The position numbers and the translations under genes were made by a program. From assembly GCA_029961685.1 (NCBI GenBank), contig JARWKL010000014.1:23595452-23659451 (forward strand): 64,000 bases of DNA, in the 5' to 3' direction. This document shows positions 11,370-22,536 of this stretch, piece after piece. The stretch comes from Aristolochia californica (Eukaryota > Streptophyta > Magnoliopsida > Piperales > Aristolochiaceae). The stretch's first letter is position 1; every line of letters begins with the position of its first letter. The notes beneath the pieces were generated by a model, which was given only the letters and a program-made list of their open reading frames with translations, was not told where the DNA came from and searched no databases.

Positions 11370-12510
11370 GCCACCCAAGAGATGAAGGCCAAACTACTCT
11401 TACCCCCAACAATTTCAACTTATTGACTCTTTTTCATGATGTGTTCGAAGAGGCTAGGAGATTGTCACCCCAATAGGAAGGCCATCTTTGTAATGGTTTG
11501 AATCTCTCTCTCTCTCTCTCTCTCCTTGAAGATCGCACCGCCCTGTTGCTCTTTCAAGAAATAAGGAAGGCTTACATGAAGGATCCCAAGCTCCTACGAC
11601 TCCTCCAAAAGGTTAGATACTCCAGACAAGATACCTCATTATAAAGAAGTCAACTCTCTTCTTCCTTATAAAGGATGAGTGATGGTATCTCCAATTTCAA
11701 TAGCCACTAGAATGATTTTACACAAGCAACACAACAAGGACTAAACATGAAGGATTTCTCAAATTCTATCATTAGGTAAAAGTCGTGTTCAAGTGGACAG
11801 ATTCTAGATTATGTCTAGTAGTTAGCTTCTTGTGCGGTCCGTCAAAGTGTGAAATATGACACCGCCGCCCTTGTTGGTCTATTGCAACCCCTTCCCACCC
11901 CTAGTAAGGTGTGCAACAATGTCTCCATGAATTTCATTGAAGGCCTTCCCCCCTCTTACTATATGACAATCATTCTGGTAGTGGTTAACAAATTGAGTTA
12001 GTACACTCACTTTTGTTTCTTGAGGTATCCCTTTTTCACTAGATAGGTATCAAACATCTACATCCAACATGTGGCTTAACTATATGGCATGCCCATGGCG
12101 ATTGAGTTCTAATGTGACTTTGTCTTTTTCAATGAGATTTCTTTCCATCGTAGCAAACTGCCCTGAAGATGACTATTGCCTATCACCCTCAAACAAATGG
12201 TCAAATAGAGATGGTGAATAAGTTCTTAGAGACATATCTTTGTGGTTTTTTTAGGGACAAGCCTACATAGTGGAATAAGTATATACCATGTATCGAGCAC
12301 TTCAATAATATTTCTTATCATGCATCCCTTAAAGGCTTTAAAGAAAACTTTGGTGTACAAAGATGAAGCTCTTAAGCTTCTTAACATCATCCCACCCTAG
12401 CACAACAAAGAATGAAATGAAAACATGATTAAAAAAACACAAGGAGCTAGATTTTGGTGATAGTGATTTGGTCTACCTCAAACTGCAACCATACCAACAG
12501 TAGTTGTGGC
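11370..12510 (+). mobile_element. Ty3/gypsy pol remnant (integrase region)
   Basis: Broken plus-strand frames carry chromovirus-like pol motifs: LIDSFHDVFEEARRL near 11416, then the integrase core block PTPSKV.NNVSMNFIEGLPPS near 11900, the AYHPQTNGQIEMVNKFLETYL block near 12180 and DLVYLKLQPYQQ near 12465. Spacing follows a normal RT-RNase H-integrase order but with numerous stops. No LTRs could be found, so this is an internal fragment abutting copia A. A (TC)n microsatellite lies at 11505-11524. Confidence 0.75.
11505..11524. repeat. (TC)n microsatellite
   Basis: About ten TC dinucleotides inside the gypsy remnant. Confidence 0.85.
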
Positions 12511-12959
12511 TATTAGCCATAATTGTAGTCACAGAGGATAAGGCCATAATTGTTCATTAGACTTTAGTTGTATCTTTATTTGAAAATATGACATTTAAGA
12601 GGGCCACATTTAAAAGTTACACTATGTTTAGCAGATACCATTGCTAACAATATCGGTATGCATCGAAGTAAACATTGAGCCAACTTTCATTCTATTAGTT
12701 TATTTTAGATAAACTCTCAAAAGGACCTCAATTAGCTCATGCTTGTAAATAGGTGACTTTTATTCAATGGCTAATTAACATTAACTCCTATTCTTTAGTT
12801 GAGGAAATATTTTTTTATATAAAGTAGATTTCTTCGTTGTATAGGTTGTAGTCACCTTAATGTAATTTTGATTATTGTTTTAAGTTTTAATAAGGAAAGA
12901 GGTTTCTAAATCATAATATCTCTCAACACTTTTCTCCTACTAAAGTTTAATAGAGAATT

Positions 12960-13212
12960 AAGAAAGGAAAGAAAGCTCTCGGGTAGGAAAGAAGATAGAT
13001 ACTAGAATTAGGGTTTGTATGGTTGTTGAAAAGAAGAAGAAGACAAAAGATAAGTGGCTAGCATGATTCACTAATTACTTACGCCCCCATGTCACTTCTA
13101 ATTACACCCTTGTGTCATCCTTATGAGAAGAACACTAATTTACACTATTTGCCATCTCTTTGATATGGGGAAAGTATTTACCTTGCACCCCTTTTGAGAT
13201 GTCTTCCAACAA
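12960..13212 (-). mobile_element. Partial LTR of the copia C family
   Basis: The stretch ending TCTTCCAACA at 13212 matches the outer part of the element C LTRs (24102-24509 and 29666-30101), with shared blocks TAATTACACCCTTGTGTCATCC and ATGAGAAGAACA. The inner boundary cannot be fixed. The 450 bases to the left of it (12511-12959) hold nothing I recognise. Confidence 0.55.
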
Positions 13213-14501
13213 ATATAAAAATAAATAAAAATTACATAGCTCCCCTCTAATGTACTAAGAAACAAAATCATACATAAAGGAGACCATATCTCTCTCATAC
13301 CTACAAATTCTACAGTAATGTATCACTATTTTATATAGAAAATATACCATCTCAACCCCCTAAAATTCCTAGATATCTCAGCTGATATACAACATGTCAT
13401 GTATGATACTTGAGATGTCTCATCTGATATACTCATCCAATACATAAGATGCCACCCCTGGAAGTGATAGTAGAATTTTGCAACTGGGAGAAGCTTCTAA
13501 CTCATAATACCCAAGCAACTCTCACAATGCATTGCAAAATCTATTTATCCATAAAGTAATAAGTGCCCCTGCTTTCCAACTTTATCATGATTTTGTTTTC
13601 ATTTTCTCTATTTCTTAGAAAATCCACTTGAGCTTCATCTCAAGATGTCATGTAAGCTTCAAGTACTACTTCAATATAAATCTTAACTGTGAAATTTTTA
13701 GAACGAAAGTGCGGGTGAGAGAAGGATTTAGAGACCTCTCTCCCCTATTTATAACAGGGTTTGTTTCAAATAAGTATGACACTGGTCCCCATTCTTGATT
13801 ATAAGAAGAAAATACAACCAATTGGTCTTCAAGCTTCACAACTGAATACCCATCTTGTCATTGTTATGTAGTTTCATCTCTTTGAGCTTCATTTGCATGA
13901 TAGGTATTAGAGTAAGGTGCATCACTCACCGGGCAATGCAGACTTTTTATACATCTGTCAGAACCATATTGGTCAAATTGATGAAGACCCATACCGTGTG
14001 TATCTGTAAAAAGGAAACGATGGAGAGAGAAGACAAAGTAGCATTCTCACAGATATTGCAGAAACCGTGTTCATTCACAAAAGAACTTATGCTTCACCAT
14101 CTTTGCAAAAGCTTCAAAAATTGGAAAAAGAAAAGCCAAAAACAAAAAATTGTACATAGGCTCTCGATCCTCCAAAAGCCACAACACTAGGATCCAATGT
14201 TTCTGTCTACATGCACCAAAATCCAAATTATATACAAGAACCCATGATAAATAATCTGTTTATTATGTTTGCATAGCACCTGGAAAGAACGTTCCAGGTC
14301 AGAGGAAACAATTCATGTCTAGTTTTAATGTAATCATTGAGCCATAGAGTCCTCACTGGCAATTCCACTCGTTGAATAATCATATAGCAGGAGCAGTAGG
14401 CACCTATCTGCAACCAAATTGCAGACTTATTCAAACCCCACAATTTGAAACTTTCTGGAATTTGATAATTTCAAAGAAATCGCTCCACAAAATTTCCCTT
14501 A
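13213..14501. other. No recognisable feature
   Basis: Only short frames without domain signature. A TATTTATAACAGGG phrase near 13745 looks like an LTR or promoter TATA element but no element edges were found. Confidence 0.4.
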
Positions 14502-14690
14502 AGGTCTGTCGAGAACCCTAGAAAAGAAAAGAAAAGAAAATAAGAATTTGAGCATTATTATTTCCAAAAAAAGTTAGTGAAAAGGAGAATTTGATCATTA
14601 TCTTATTTTCACTAACTATTTTTGGAAATAATAATGATCAAATTCTGATTTTTTTTTCTTTTCTTTTCTAGGGGTTCCAAACAGACACCC
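14502..14690. mobile_element. Tourist-like MITE 1 (189 bp)
   Basis: Non-coding element flanked by the 3-bp duplication TTA (14499-14501 and 14691-14693). The ends form an inverted repeat of the type AGGTCTGT..GAACCCTAGAAAAG / CTTTTCTAGGGGTTCCAAACAGACACCC, and the interior is itself largely self-complementary around TTTTCACTAACTATTTTTGG. TTA/TAA duplication plus GGGTCTGTTTGG-type ends point to PIF/Harbinger (Tourist) MITEs. Confidence 0.8.
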
Positions 14691-15192
14691 TTAGTATCTC
14701 TTGTATTTCCCAAGACTAACATGGAAGTTCCAAACTACAGTTTGCATGCAAAAAAACCAAGACATGCAGCTCCAGTATTTTGAACAAGTCAGAATGACAT
14801 AGGTTGAGACTTTCCACATTGACTTTTAACCAGCAATCCTTCCCAAGAACAAAAATAAAATAAAAAATTGCATACCTGTTGGCTCTCTGTTATTGAGTTT
14901 ATAGTCCAACCACCGCCTGGAGAAAATTTCTGCGGTAAAACTGTAATAATAACTACATTGAAAATTAATTACTCCAACAGTGGTATACTGAAATTTACAC
15001 ATATTAAAGTAATGAAGTAATAACTAAGCTGTGAAAAAGTTATAATTACAATAATTGAACCATAGGAGCACTGCATTCAATGAGCTAAGTTGTAAATATC
15101 CTCTTCAAGTATAAACTTTTGCCAAGTTTATTTTCTTTTCGAAATTGACTAAGTACTATGTTTAGAAGTTTATTTGTTCTAAGAATTCTCCA

Positions 15193-15637
15193 TGTTAAGG
15201 AATAGTCCCACATGGATTAGTGAGTACAAAGATCTTGAGTTTATTAGTTAGGAAAGAGATTTCCTAAGTTGGCTAGTCATTTTAGGATGGGCCTTGGACC
15301 CAATTTCACATGGTATCAGAGCAGGTACTCATATGTGGGCCTACACCTAAATTATCCACTTGTAGAGCTACAAAAGAGGGTTTACACCTAAACTATCCAC
15401 TTGTAGAGCCACAAAAGAGGGCCTACACCTAAAACTATCCACTTGTAGAGCCACAAAAAAAGGGGGCCTACACCTAAATTATCCACTTGTAGAACCACAA
15501 AAAGGGCCTACACATGAGGGAGAGTGTTAACGAAAAGTCCCACATGGATTAGTACAAAGATCTTGAGTTTATTAGTTGGGAAAGAGGCTTCCTAAGTTGG
15601 CTAGTCATTTGGGATGGGCCTTGGACCCAATTTCACA
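15193..15637 (+). mobile_element. Complete TRIM (445 bp)
   Basis: Terminal-repeat retrotransposon in miniature: a 118-bp 5' LTR (15193-15310, TGTTAAGG...TTTCACA), primer site TGGTATCAGAGC (15311-15322), a 214-bp internal region with no coding capacity, a purine tract TGAGGGAGAG (15515-15524) and a 113-bp 3' LTR (15525-15637). The internal region is built from about four copies of a unit near 40 bp containing ATCCACTTGTAGAGCCAC. The flanks CTCCA and GTCCA are a 4/5 match to a target duplication. It must be mobilised by proteins of another element. Confidence 0.9.
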
Positions 15638-15766
15638 GTCCAAAAATAATTAATTGGAGAATAACTTGGACCTTTTCAAGCACTAAGATGAGGTGCAACA
15701 TGAAGTTATTTGCAGTGCTACATGAAACACAAAACCTCACCGTCATCTCAGTTGCCAAAGTTTTCA

Positions 15767-16402
15767 AAAAAAAAAAAAAAGGGTCTCAATCTAGATTTGT
15801 TTGGAAGTATGAGTGTTGCATAGTCGTCTTCTTCTGGTTAAAGTTGTTTTCCTCTAGTATTTCTTTATGTAATATTTTCATCACTTCTAAGCAATGCGTA
15901 GAACCACTACATAAACGTATGGCAGTGTGCCCAACATCCAGCTTGAGTCAAATCGTTTTACTCTTCACCCAAGAGGTGTTATGTGTTTGAGCCACCTTTA
16001 AAAAGTGAGTAATATATTAGTTATGTCCTAAAGTTGGGCCATTTTTTCGCCTTTAAAGTGAGCGAAGTGTGTTTCAAACAATAACCATTTTGACTATGTA
16101 TGGAGCTTTGTCTTAGGCTAGGAGTGATTTTCTTCTCCCATATTGTGTGTTGTCTAGTTTCAATGTTCTTTTTATCCCTAGCTTGGGGGGACAAATAGAA
16201 GAAGTACAAAGAAGAGGTATTTTGTTCCACATGTTGTGGTAATTTTTATGTAACCAAAATATTCAAAAAAAAGGGAGAACAAAAGCTGATGATCTTACAT
16301 CTATGAAAAAAAATTAACCAATGAAGATTGAAGACCAAGATTAATTACTAAGAATCTTTTTCATTGCAAGTTGAAGTTATAAACTCCAGCTTGAAGAGGG
16401 GG
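15767..16402 (+). mobile_element. 3' internal tail of an LTR-X element, copy 2
   Basis: Co-linear with 3290-3859 and starting after an A-run (15767-15780). It ends in the polypurine tract TTGAAGAGGGGG (16391-16402). No 5' half of this element is visible to the left, where the TRIM lies, so it is a 5'-truncated copy. No coding frame. Confidence 0.65.
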
Positions 16403-16725
16403 TGTTGAAGCGCAGGTATGAAGAGTCTCACAACAAGAAGTCTCATAGAGCCAAAATTAATATAATAGAGTCTTACGGGAGTCTCATAGGAGGAGATGTC
16501 ACAGAAGAGTCTCAATTGAAGGTGTTTAAATTCTGTTGGTTTTTCTATTTATGTTTAGTTGGTCAATTGTTCTAGGACTTATCTTTTAGTTTTTAACTTG
16601 GGGTGTAACTGGGACACGGGCAATTTTATTTTAATTGGACTTGTTTCCTTTATTATAAATAGATGCTCACTGTATTCAAATTACAATAAGTAAATGAAAT
16701 ATTTTTCTTTTTCATAAATTTAACA
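16403..16725 (+). mobile_element. LTR-X 3' LTR, copy 2
   Basis: It starts TGTTGAAGCGCAGG after the purine tract and ends ATAAATTTAACA; 323 bp. Its TATA-like TTATAAATAGATGCTCA block lies in the same place as in copy 1. The right flank is the tail of a SIRE-like element, so this insertion is younger than that one. Confidence 0.75.
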
Positions 16726-16911
16726 CTTATTTATCTGTCTTTTTTATGCATGACAAAAACGGGGGGAGCAAATTGAAATTGATGCAGTATGTAAAAAATG
16801 CCTAAAGTTGAATACCAACTTTTTTCATGCATGCCCAAATTCAGGGGAAGTAATAAAGACCATGCATGATCTGACCTAAGGGAGGTTTTGTCATCATAAA
16901 AAATGGGAGAT
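16726..16911 (+). mobile_element. 3' internal tail of a SIRE/Maximus-like copia element
   Basis: Purine-rich phrases (ACGGGGGGAGCAAATTG near 16757) and TTTTGTCATCATAAAAAATGGGAGAT ending at 16911 are characteristic of the 3' end of large SIRE-like copia elements, where they precede the LTR. The interior of the element is missing. Confidence 0.6.
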
Positions 16912-18438
16912 TGTTGACCTAGATTAATTCAAGGCCTAAATTTTTAGACGACAAAACTTAACTTATTTGAGTTGATGATTGGAGTTTAATAATTTCAAAT
17001 GCATTTTCTTCAAGAGACACGATCAAAGTCTATGAGAAAGAATTGAAAAAATCAGTTTAAGACCTTGTACCAAAATGAAATGACAAGTCATCTTGAAGAA
17101 GCATCTAAAAAAACTTCAAGATTTGAAGAACTAGAATCAAGATAAGTAAAAAAATATAAAAAAACTTTTGCTTTATAATACTCATAGGGTAGCCAGATTC
17201 CAATCCTAAAGTATATGCACGCATTCGAGCTTTAGGACAAGTTATTTCACTTGAAAAATGTTTTATCGATGCATACAAATGTTTTAAAACTTTAATTCCA
17301 GTAAGAATGGCCTATATCATGCTTAGAAATCATTTTCTTCCATAATGGCGGTAGGCATGATTGATCATCCTATAATAGCATGATCGATCATATAGAATGA
17401 AGCTAAATAGAGTTTATAGAGCACGATTGATCATCCTGCATAAGCATGATTAATCATATAGAATACTTCAAGGAAGGACTAATAAAAATCATCGATCATC
17501 CGAACCTTGCATGATCGATCATTTTGATTAGCACGAATCATTGCCTACCCAGTTTTATACAGCATGATCAATCAACCGATGATGCATAATCAATCAACCT
17601 GTTTTGTAAGTCGTTGCAAACTACTTGATTGATGCCTTAATTGATCATTAGGTTTAGAGAACATTAAAAATTTAGCTATTATACATGGATGATTGATCAT
17701 ACCTTTTCAGTGATCAATCAACACTTTTTGTAGTTTTTTGAAAATGGTAAAAAAATGGTTGTTTTGGTTAGGAATTTTATAAATAGGCTCCCAAACTCAT
17801 TACAGGGTAATTATTGAGCATTCATTGACATATCAAAGCTTTCACAAAATATTCTCAACCTTGAAATATTGATTTTATCCTTTTTAGAGAAAAAAATGAA
17901 TCTACCCAAAATCTTCAATTTCTCTCAAATTTCTTACACTCCTAGTTCGATCAAAGCTACACACACTCCATTCGTGTTCTTAGGATTTGAAGCTTGGATC
18001 TCACTAGGAGAAGGTTGTCTCTCCAAAAAGGTGTAAGTTTTTCATTTTTCTTTTTTGCTTTCATTCTTTTAAAATAGGTTTTCTAGAACCTTAAATATAG
18101 AAGTGGAATAGCGACTAGAGCCAAAATCTAGTTGTAAGAAGATCTCTTTAGGAGATATTTGGGTTGGGTAATAGGGTATTACACTTGGTTGAAAGAGAGC
18201 CAGAATATCTTTGCTTGTAATTTCAGCTCATAGAGCTTGTTACTAAAAATTCCCTTACCAAGGGTTCTTGGGTGGGGATTGTCATTAGGGGAACATGAAA
18301 ACAAAAAATATTTGCCTCTCTTTGTAGTGTGTGCATTTCAATTAAGTCATTTAATTTACTTTGTACATTCAAGACTCAAATTTTTATTTTATATTCTCAA
18401 TTTGTGGGGCTCTTGAGAAGCCACTTGGGCCATTACCA
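16912..18438 (+). mobile_element. SIRE-like LTR (about 1.5 kb, plus orientation)
   Basis: It starts TGTTGACCTAG directly after the purine tract. Its second half (about 17930-18330) matches the reverse complement of 35200-35540, through GAAGGTTGTCTCTCCAA, a TCTAGAACCT block and AAGGGTTCTTGG. The U3 half holds a cluster of near-palindromes of the form ATGATYRATCAT between 17350 and 17720. The right border near 18438 is set by comparison with the 35070 copy and is approximate. Confidence 0.65.
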
Positions 18439-18649
18439 ATCACTTAGATATGTTCAAAGAAGTTTATGGTTCTTTGGAGGAATAGATTTTTTCTTGTGCA
18501 AAAGGTAAAATTAAAAGATTTCACTCAAAGTATTTGTTGAAAACTTTGGTATGCCAATAAATACTCAATGAAGGGTTAAGGACATGTTTGAGTCCCTAAT
18601 TATAAGTTTTTTGTTTTGAGGCAAAATTAGCCACTTTAGACTATTGTAT

Positions 18650-19401
18650 AGAAAGTTGTACATGGAGATTGATTGTTCATACCTTTTCATTGATTGATCA
18701 ATCACCCCCTAACGACTATATTTTTTAGTTCTTATGGCCTTACTATGTCAACAAAGTTTGATCGATCATACTTTATAACTTTTGCCTTTGCAGCTTTTTG
18801 TATGATTGATCACACCCGAGGGTTGATCATGCATTCCAAGTCTACCTTTTAAGCATATTAGATGATTGAGTATACTTACAGAGGTTAATTAAACATGCTT
18901 TATGTTGAAGGTCTATTTCACACTAGATGATCGATCATATAACTAAGTGAATAATTGATCACATTTTTGGTAGTGTATACCATTAGACTCTAAGCATGAT
19001 ATAGGCTAATTCTAAGTGAATGAAGTGTTCTAAAACACTTGTATAAACTTAGAAAACATGATTTTAGAAAACATTGCATGTCCTAAGCTCCATCACATAC
19101 TTTTACCTAAGAATCAATTTTTTTTTTACTATCCTCATATAAACATAGAGTTATGAGATTTTTCTATTTGACTTAGACTCTAGGTCTTCAATTTTCATTC
19201 TTCCTCAAGGTTCTTCTTCAAGGTGACTTGGTCCATTTGGTTCGATGTCTTTGTGTTGGATTTGTTGGTTTTTCCTTAATGACTTTGCAGCTATGTCACT
19301 TGAAGGAAATGCATATGAAATACTTTAATATGCAATTTATTAGTTCACTTAGATTAAATTTTGTTATCATCAAAATCCAAAACTGTGTCAACTAATGTCG
19401 A
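18650..19401 (-). mobile_element. Truncated SIRE-like LTR, inverted
   Basis: The minus strand of this stretch repeats the U3 half of the LTR at 16912: the phrase TCTAAGCATGATATAGGC (18982) is the reverse complement of one near 17316, followed in register by the same block around CCTAAGCTC. It ends (minus-strand start) near GTTGACACAG at 19401. It also contains the GATYRATC near-palindrome cluster (18680-18965). Only the U3 half is present. Confidence 0.6.
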
Positions 19402-20022
19402 CACGAGATTCGACTATCATGTCTATCATGCATACATCTTTCGGCTCATTGATCCACCCAAATCACTAGCTTTCACAAACAAGATAATGCTAATGAATAT
19501 GCTAGACTAATTTGCCTATACCAAGCATCTCTAAGAAACATATTTCTTATACTAAGGTGTTTGTGTAATGAAATGTGTAACTCTCACACATCTAGGGAAA
19601 GAAGCATTCTACATAGCATATATTACTCTCATTGACTTTCTTATGAACACAGCTATAAAACCAATAGATTTCAAATTTTCAGTTTAAGGCGAAGAACTCT
19701 TTCCCAATTCTCAAAAAATAAAATGATAAAAATACCTTCCCACTAATTTATAATTATAACATAAAATATAATTATAAAAATAAAAAATGCACTTTTTTCA
19801 TTATTTTCTCATATTCTCTAATATAAGGTAATAAAAATAACCTTTCAAATACTTTGTGCAATTATTATTAAAATGGTAACAATATAGATAAGCTTGTGTA
19901 TAAAATACCACTCTTCAATGAAAAGATCTGAAATGACAATTCTTTGATCTTTAAATGAAAACCTTTATATAAGAATTTCAACACATAAGAAGCGGTCGAT
20001 TGTTTCAATACATAAGAAGTAG
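19402..20022. other. No recognisable feature
   Basis: AT-rich sequence between the inverted LTR and the STA1 copy. No frame or repeat that I recognise. Confidence 0.4.
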
Positions 20023-22536
20023 TAGCTGGTGGGGATGATGAGGATGAAGATGAAGCAGAAGAGAAGGGATGAAAATCAGAAGTTTGATGAGTTTGAGGGA
20101 AATGATATGGGGCTATTTGCATCTGCGGAGTATGACGAAGATGACAAAGAGGCAGATGCTGTTTGGGAGAGTATTGATAAGACGATGGATTCAAGAAGAA
20201 AAGATAGGAGGGAAGCTCGGCTTAAGCAGGAGATTGAGAATTACCGTGCTGCTAATCCAAAGATTACTGAGCAGTTTGCGCACTCGAAGCGTAAGTTGTG
20301 TACTTTGTCCGCACAAGAGTGGGACAGCATTCCTGAAATTGGGGATTATTCTTTGAGGAACAAGAAGTAGAGATTTGAAAGCTTTGTACCTGTCCCAGAC
20401 ACTTTATTGGAGAAGGCGCGGCAGGAGCAGGAACATGTTACTGCGTTGGACCCTAAGATCAGAGCTGCAGGACAGAGACCCCTTGGACACAGACACCTGT
20501 CACTGATTTAACTGCTGTAGGAGAAGGTAGAGGGACTGTTTTGTCTTTGAAATTGGATAGACTCTCAGATTCTGTTTCAGGGCAGACAGTGGTTGACCCA
20601 AAGGGTTATTTGACTGATCTGAAGAGCATGAAGATCACTAGTGATGCAGATGTTTCGGATATTAAAAAGGCCAGATTGCTGACGGTGTGAAGAGTGCCCA
20701 AAGAGTGAAGATGTTTGGTTGGAAGCATGTCGGTTGGCCAGCCCATATGAAGCAAAAAGCGTGATAGCCAAAGGGGTTAAGGCAATACCTAACTCAGTAA
20801 AGCTCTGGATGCAAGCTTCAAAGTCGGAGCATGATAATGTGAACAAGAGTCGAGTTTTGAGGAAAGGGCTAGAACATATCCCTGATTCGGTTAGATTATG
20901 GAAGGCTGTTGTTGAATTGGCCAATGAGGAGGATGCAAGGCTTTTGCTTCAAAGAGTTGTTGAATGTTGTCCCTCACATATTGAATTGTGGCTTGCACTG
21001 GCAAGATTGGAAACTTATGAGCAGGCCAAGAAGGTTCTTAACAAGGAAAGGGAAAAGCTCTCAAAGGAACCTACTATCTGGATCACTGCAGCTAAACTGG
21101 AAGAGGCTAATGGAAATATAGCAATGGTTGGTAAGATTATCAAGAGGGGAATTCAGTCTTTGCAGAGAGAGGGTGTAGAGATAGATAGAGAAGTTTGGAT
21201 GAAAGAGGCAGAGGCTGCTGAGAGAGCAGGATCAGTTGTAACTTGTCAGGCAATTATTGAAAGTACAATTGGAATTGGAGTGGAAGAAGAAGACCATAAG
21301 AGGACTTGGGTAGCAGATGCTGAGGAGTGCAAAAAGAGAGGTTCTATAGAGACAGCTCGAGCTATCTATGCTCATGCTCTAAAAGTTTTTGTAACAAAGA
21401 AGAGTATATGGCTGAAGGCAGCACAGCTCGCGAAGAGCCATGGCACTAGAGAGTCTCTTGATGCGTTGCTTCGCAAGGCTGTCACATATAGGCCTCAAGC
21501 TGAGGTATTGTGGTTGATGGGTGCTAAAGAGAAGTGGCTTGCTGGAGATGTTCCTGCTGCACGAGCAATTCTCCAAGAAGCATATGCTGCAATCCCCAAC
21601 TCAGAGGAGATATGGCTTGCAGCATTTAAACTTAAATTTGAGAATCATGAGCCAGAGAGAGCTAGGATGCTCCTTGCTAAAGCTCGAGAAAGTGGTGGCA
21701 CGGAAAGGGTTTGGATGAAGTCTGCTATTGTTGAGCGAGAACTTGGAAATGTTTCTGAAGAGAGGAGATTGCTTTGAGGAAGGATTGAAACTTTTCCCTT
21801 CATTCTTTAAACTCTGGCTGATGCTTGGACAGCTAGAGGACAGGCTTGGTCATCTTGAGCAAGCTAAGGAGGCTTACGAGTCTGGTCTAAAACATTGTCC
21901 CAGTAGCATTCCTCTTTGGTTGTCACTGGTAAAACTGGAAGAGAAAGCAAGTGGACTCAGTAAAGCTCGTGCAATTCTTACCATGGCTAGGAAAAAAAAT
22001 CCTCAAAACCCGGAACTGTGGCTGGCTGCTTCTAGAGCAGAGTTGAGGCATGGGAATAAGAAGGAAGCTGATATCTTGATGGCAAAGGCATTGCAGGAGT
22101 GTCCGACAAGTGGAATTCTTTGGGCTGCATCAATTGAGATGACTCCACGTCCACAGCGTAAAACCAAGACCATGGATGCTTACAAGCGATGTGAACATGA
22201 TCCCCATGTCATTGCTGCTGTGGCAAAGCTTTTCTGAATGATAGAAAGGTTGAGAAGGCTAGGAATTGGTTTAACAGAGCAGTGACTCTTGCCCCAAATG
22301 TTGGTGACTTTTGGGCTTTGTACTACAAATTTGAGCTCCAGCACGGGCAAGAGGAACAACAGAAGGATGTCTTGAAGAGATGCATTGCTGCTGAGCCCAA
22401 GCATGAGGAGAAATGGACTCTTATAGCAAAGGCTGTTGAGAAGTCTCACCAACCAGTGGAAGCCATGCTAAAGAAAGCTGGTGTTGCCTTGGGGAAAGAA
22501 GAGAATGCTGCTGCTGTTGCTGAGAATGGAACTTGA
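20023..22536 (+). pseudogene. STA1: Broken STA1/PRP6 splicing-factor copy
   Basis: STA1/PRP6 is a U5 snRNP (tri-snRNP) protein made of HAT/TPR repeats. The copy starts inside the acidic stretch before the PRP1_N domain (FDEFEGNDMGLF at about 20080) and runs to the C-terminus (stop at 22534-22536), so roughly the first 150-200 residues and the ubiquitin-like start are absent. Intact blocks are 20029-20370, 20719-21777, 21780-22237 and 22240-22536. Damage: frameshift near 20068, in-frame stop at 20368, a frameshift near 20470, a deletion near 20680 removing several dozen residues before the first HAT repeats, a frameshift at about 21776, and a 1-bp loss in a Trp codon at about 22235. No intron is seen in the coding part. 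Functional product is very unlikely. Confidence 0.9.

Noticed and set aside
12000..12510. A possible intact Ty3/gypsy integrase gene.
   Set aside because: The recognisable blocks are in different frames separated by stops; no LTRs or upstream RT can be joined to it.
17340..17725. CRISPR-like array because of the repeated GATCGATC-type motif.
   Set aside because: Motifs are short near-palindromes with irregular spacing and lie within an LTR of a plant retroelement; no repeat-spacer structure or cas genes.
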